NCBI GenBank assembly: GCA_049515175.1
Contig: JBEKUI010000197.1
Location: forward strand, 1 to 9,252
DNA: 9,252 bases
Source: JACQNR01 sp049515175
GTDB lineage: Bacteria; Acidobacteriota; Terriglobia; UBA7540
Reading direction: 5' to 3'
Part shown: piece after piece, positions 5,926-9,252 of the stretch
Numbering within the stretch: the first letter of the stretch is position 1
How the letters are laid out: each line of letters begins with the position of its first letter
The notes under the pieces: generated by a model
What the model was told of the DNA's origin: nothing
Database searches by the model: none
Seen by the model: the letters and a program-made list of their open reading frames with translations, nothing else
Translations under genes and position numbers: made by a program

Positions 5926-6237
5926 ATGACCGTAAGACCTCTCCACGACCGCATCCTGATCAAGCGGGTCGAAGAGAAAGAAACCGTTAAAGGCGGAATC
6001 ATCATCCCCGATTCGGCGAAAGAAAAGCCGCAAGAAGGCCAGGTGATCGCCGTCGGCAACGGGAAGAAGACCGAAGACGGAAAGGTTATCCCCCTGGACG
6101 TGAAGGCGGGCGACCGGATCCTGTTCGGCAAGTACTCCGGCGCCGAGATCAAGATCGACGACCAGGAGTACCTGATCCTGCGCGAGGAAGAAGTGCTGGG
6201 AGTGCTCGATGCTGCCAAGCACGCGGGCAAGAAGTAG
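5926..6237 (+). CDS. groES: Co-chaperonin GroES (10 kDa, Cpn10)
   Basis: GroES forms the heptameric lid that caps the GroEL folding chamber in the cytoplasm. The 103-aa product matches family length. It starts MTVRPLHDRILIKRVEEKE, followed by the mobile loop that contacts GroEL (TVKGGIIIPDSAKEKPQEGQV, about residues 19-39). Then come VIAVGNGK (39-46), VKAGDRILFGKYSG (59-72) and YLILREEEVLGVL (82-94). All family landmarks are intact. The ATG at 5926 has AAAGGAG (5911-5917) 8 bases upstream and gives the canonical N terminus; an in-frame start at 5857 would add 23 non-conserved residues and is rejected. groES is the first gene of the CIRCE-controlled operon, with groEL 125 bases downstream. Confidence 0.98.
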   Translation: MTVRPLHDRILIKRVEEKETVKGGIIIPDSAKEKPQEGQVIAVGNGKKTEDGKVIPLDVKAGDRILFGKYSGAEIKIDDQEYLILREEEVLGVLDAAKHAGKK

Positions 6238-6348
6238 CTTTCATGGGTCAGTTGCCCGTTGCCGGCCGACGGCTCACTTGAAGGAATCGTCGCCAGCCTG
6301 AGCGCAACCGACCACGGACGAAGAACACCGGACAAAGACAGAATTCTT

Positions 6349-6353
6349 GGAGG
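6349..6353 (+). promoter_or_regulatory. groEL Shine-Dalgarno sequence that decides the start
   Basis: GGAGG lies 9 bases before the ATG at 6363. It is only 3 bases from the in-frame TTG at 6357, so the ATG is the functional start. Confidence 0.85.
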
Positions 6354-6362
6354 AAATTGAAG

Positions 6363-8045
<1,683 letters not shown>

Positions 8046-8047
8046 GA

Positions 8048-8082
8048 ACAGTCGACAGTCAACAGTTAACAGTCGACAGTAA
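8048..8082 (+). repeat. Five tandem copies of a 7-bp repeat after groEL
   Basis: Five uninterrupted 7-base units share ACAGT and differ only in the last two bases (CG, CA, TA, CG, AA in order). The array begins 2 bases after the groEL stop codon and ends 7 bases before the terminator stem. It therefore sits in the 3' untranslated part of the groESL mRNA. It resembles heptanucleotide short tandem repeats known from some bacterial genomes such as cyanobacteria; a function is not known from the sequence. Confidence 0.85.
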
Positions 8083-8089
8083 GAACTAG

Positions 8090-8120
8090 GGGCGGGGAGC
8101 CATTCCCCGCCCTTTTTGTT
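8090..8120 (+). terminator. Intrinsic terminator of the groESL operon
   Basis: A perfect 9-bp GC-rich stem (GGGCGGGGA at 8090-8098 with TCCCCGCCC at 8104-8112), a 5-base loop, and a TTTTT tract (8113-8117) form a classic Rho-independent terminator 44 bases after the groEL stop. The minus strand lacks a strong U-tract after the stem, so it mainly serves the rightward operon, though the convergent YbjQ gene also ends here. Confidence 0.93.
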
Positions 8121-8154
8121 AGCACCGAAATCCGCGATCCGGCCCCAGCCAGGA

Positions 8155-8490
8155 TTAGCTGCGGGGAAGCGGCTCAATCACTACCGCTGTCCCATAACAC
8201 AGAACCTCCGTCGCCGATTCCCTGCCCACTACCTCGGAAGCATCATAGCGCAGGCCCAACACAGCATTAGCCCCGAGTTGCTGGGCGTGTTGGATGAGCA
8301 GGTCATAGGCCTGCTGGCGTGCCTGCTCGCACATTTCAGTGTAAGCGCCGATGCGGCCCCCAATGATGCTCTTGAGTCCACCCAGGATGCCCTGACTGAT
8401 GGTCGGCGCCCGCACGATGATGCCGCGGACGACCCCTTTGTATTCCCGGACATGATAGCCATCGACGTTCAGCGTTGTCGTAACGATCAT
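8155..8490 (-). CDS. YbjQ/UPF0145 family protein (putative heavy-metal-binding domain)
   Basis: The 111-aa product matches the YbjQ (UPF0145, formerly DUF74) family of small cytoplasmic alpha/beta proteins that assemble into rings. Family landmarks are IVTTT near the start (2-6), GVVRGIIVRAPT (19-30), a Gly-rich linker ILGGLKSIIGGRIGAYTEM (35-53), the helix ARQQAYDLLIQHAQQLGANAVLGLRYD (57-83) and the closing strand VLCYGTAVVIEP (96-107). The domain name implies metal binding, but biochemical function is poorly established. Start choice: the ATG at 8490 has GGAGG at 8499-8503, 8 bases upstream. An in-frame ATG at 8505 overlaps that ribosome site and adds only five residues. It converges on the groEL terminator, 54 bases downstream of the glycosyl-hydrolase-like gene on the same strand. 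Confidence 0.92.
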   Translation of the reverse strand: MIVTTTLNVDGYHVREYKGVVRGIIVRAPTISQGILGGLKSIIGGRIGAYTEMCEQARQQAYDLLIQHAQQLGANAVLGLRYDASEVVGRESATEVLCYGTAVVIEPLPRS

Positions 8491-8544
8491 CTCTTCTCCC
8501 TCCATTCTCGCCCGCCCCGTGCGACCCTGAACAGCCTTACCCTC

Positions 8545-9252
8545 CTAGTGGAGCCCCTTGAATGTTCGTCGGGTGATGGTCTGCTTTTCGGAATCGTTCA
8601 ACAGAAGCTCCAGGTGATAGAGGACGACGCCAGTCTTGGAAGCCAGCGCGGCGTTCAGATCGCTCTCATAGTGAGCCGGAGGCATCGGCGGAAACTCCGG
8701 TCCGTCGGGGCCGACTTCGATCGAGGGCAGCAATTTCGACGCCGGAACTTCGCTGAGCAGGCTGCGGTTGAGGTTCTCTACCCAGCCCGGCCCGCGATGG
8801 GTGAGCGCCGAATAGGCCATCGGCGAGACGTAATCGAAGTAGGGAGCCAGAAGCCGGAAGTCCTGGCCAACGATTTTCTCGCGCGCCCCACTGAATTCGT
8901 CGCGCGTCCACGGGACAGCGTGGAGCACGATGGGCAAGCCGGGGAACTCCTTGCGAATGAAGCCCGTCATCTCCTGCGCGTTCCTTTCGAGCCGGTGGAC
9001 ACGCCACTCGTACCAGGCCTCGCGGTGCTCGCGCCAGATTTGATCGACAAGCGGGCGATTGCCCTCCCGCGAGTCCGCCACCACAGCGTTGTGGAGGTTC
9101 GCACCGCCGGAAGCGATGAAGTCTCGAAGGCAGGCGCGGTCGAAACAGAAGGCCGGGAAGTCTCCAGGGCCTTTTTGTGGGTCCACGGCCTCCCAGTAGA
9201 TGAAATACCGGAAGTAATCGAGCGTCACGCCGTCGGGCTTCAACTCTTCGAG
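8545..9252 (-). CDS. Glycosyl-hydrolase-like TIM-barrel protein, C-terminal part (5' end outside window)
   Basis: This is the last 235 residues of a protein whose N terminus lies beyond the right edge; the frame is open to base 9252. The first residues LEELKPDGVTLDYFRY (1-16) match the beta-strand 'DGV.LDYfRYP' seen in putative glycoside hydrolases of the GHL10/DUF4015 kind. Downstream are a long helix (about 78-103), a strand with LPIVLHAVPW (106-115), and LAPYFDYVSPMAYS (135-148), the conserved 'fDyvsPM.Y' strand. The terminal part has KLLPSIEVGP (173-182) and a last strand GVVLYHLELL (208-217). Family members are predicted TIM-barrel polysaccharide-active enzymes. Substrate and catalytic residues cannot be assigned here; Asp12 and Tyr13 are candidates by position. 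Any signal peptide would be outside the window. Confidence 0.7.
   Translation of the reverse strand, partial: LEELKPDGVTLDYFRYFIYWEAVDPQKGPGDFPAFCFDRACLRDFIASGGANLHNAVVADSREGNRPLVDQIWREHREAWYEWRVHRLERNAQEMTGFIRKEFPGLPIVLHAVPWTRDEFSGAREKIVGQDFRLLAPYFDYVSPMAYSALTHRGPGWVENLNRSLLSEVPASKLLPSIEVGPDGPEFPPMPPAHYESDLNAALASKTGVVLYHLELLLNDSEKQTITRRTFKGLH

Noticed and set aside
6238..6362. Extra gene or terminator between groES and groEL
   Set aside because: The 125-base gap has only short palindromes such as GCCGGC, no U-tract and no coding frame; it looks like an ordinary operon spacer.

Overview
The window is a high-GC bacterial chromosome segment of about 9.25 kb with dense housekeeping genes. No mobile element, tRNA, rRNA or CRISPR array is visible. 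Several things suggest an Acidobacteriota-like bacterium: a CIRCE-controlled groES-groEL operon, an orphan Mla-type ATPase with an LSTGM signature, a small secreted carboxypeptidase-regulatory-like protein, and degenerate 7-bp tandem repeats between genes. This assignment is an inference from gene style; no marker gene in the window proves it.

Layout. Bases 2-316 (+) are the C-terminal end of an HD-GYP domain protein, probably a cyclic-di-GMP phosphodiesterase. It is followed by ftsY (384-1367, +), the signal recognition particle receptor. A convergent junction with a hairpin lies at about 1420-1452. A leftward set then reads, from right to left: a 410-aa exported protein of unknown function with a DxDGDG motif (4227-5459), a MobA-like molybdenum cofactor guanylyltransferase (3490-4134), an Mla-type ABC ATPase (2687-3475), an RsuA/RluB-family pseudouridine synthase (1853-2596) and a small secreted CarboxypepD_reg-like protein (1465-1821). 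The last four are closely spaced and could be co-transcribed.

The divergent region 5460-5925 holds a TATAAT box for the leftward exported-protein gene and, facing right, the heat-shock promoter. That promoter has a TTGACA -35, a -10 box that runs into a near-perfect CIRCE operator, and a leader of about 170 nt. groES (5926-6237) and groEL (6363-8045) follow, each with a strong Shine-Dalgarno sequence. After the groEL stop come five tandem 7-bp repeats and a textbook intrinsic terminator (8090-8120). The right end carries two leftward genes: a YbjQ-family protein (8155-8490) and the C-terminal part of a glycosyl-hydrolase-like TIM-barrel protein (8545-9252) that runs off the window.

I see no complete new defence or mobile system. 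The most interesting signals are around groESL: an extra, correctly phased CIRCE half-site with competing hairpins in the leader, a net insertion of about 14 residues in GroEL near the equatorial/intermediate domain boundary, and heptanucleotide tandem repeats in two separate intergenic regions.
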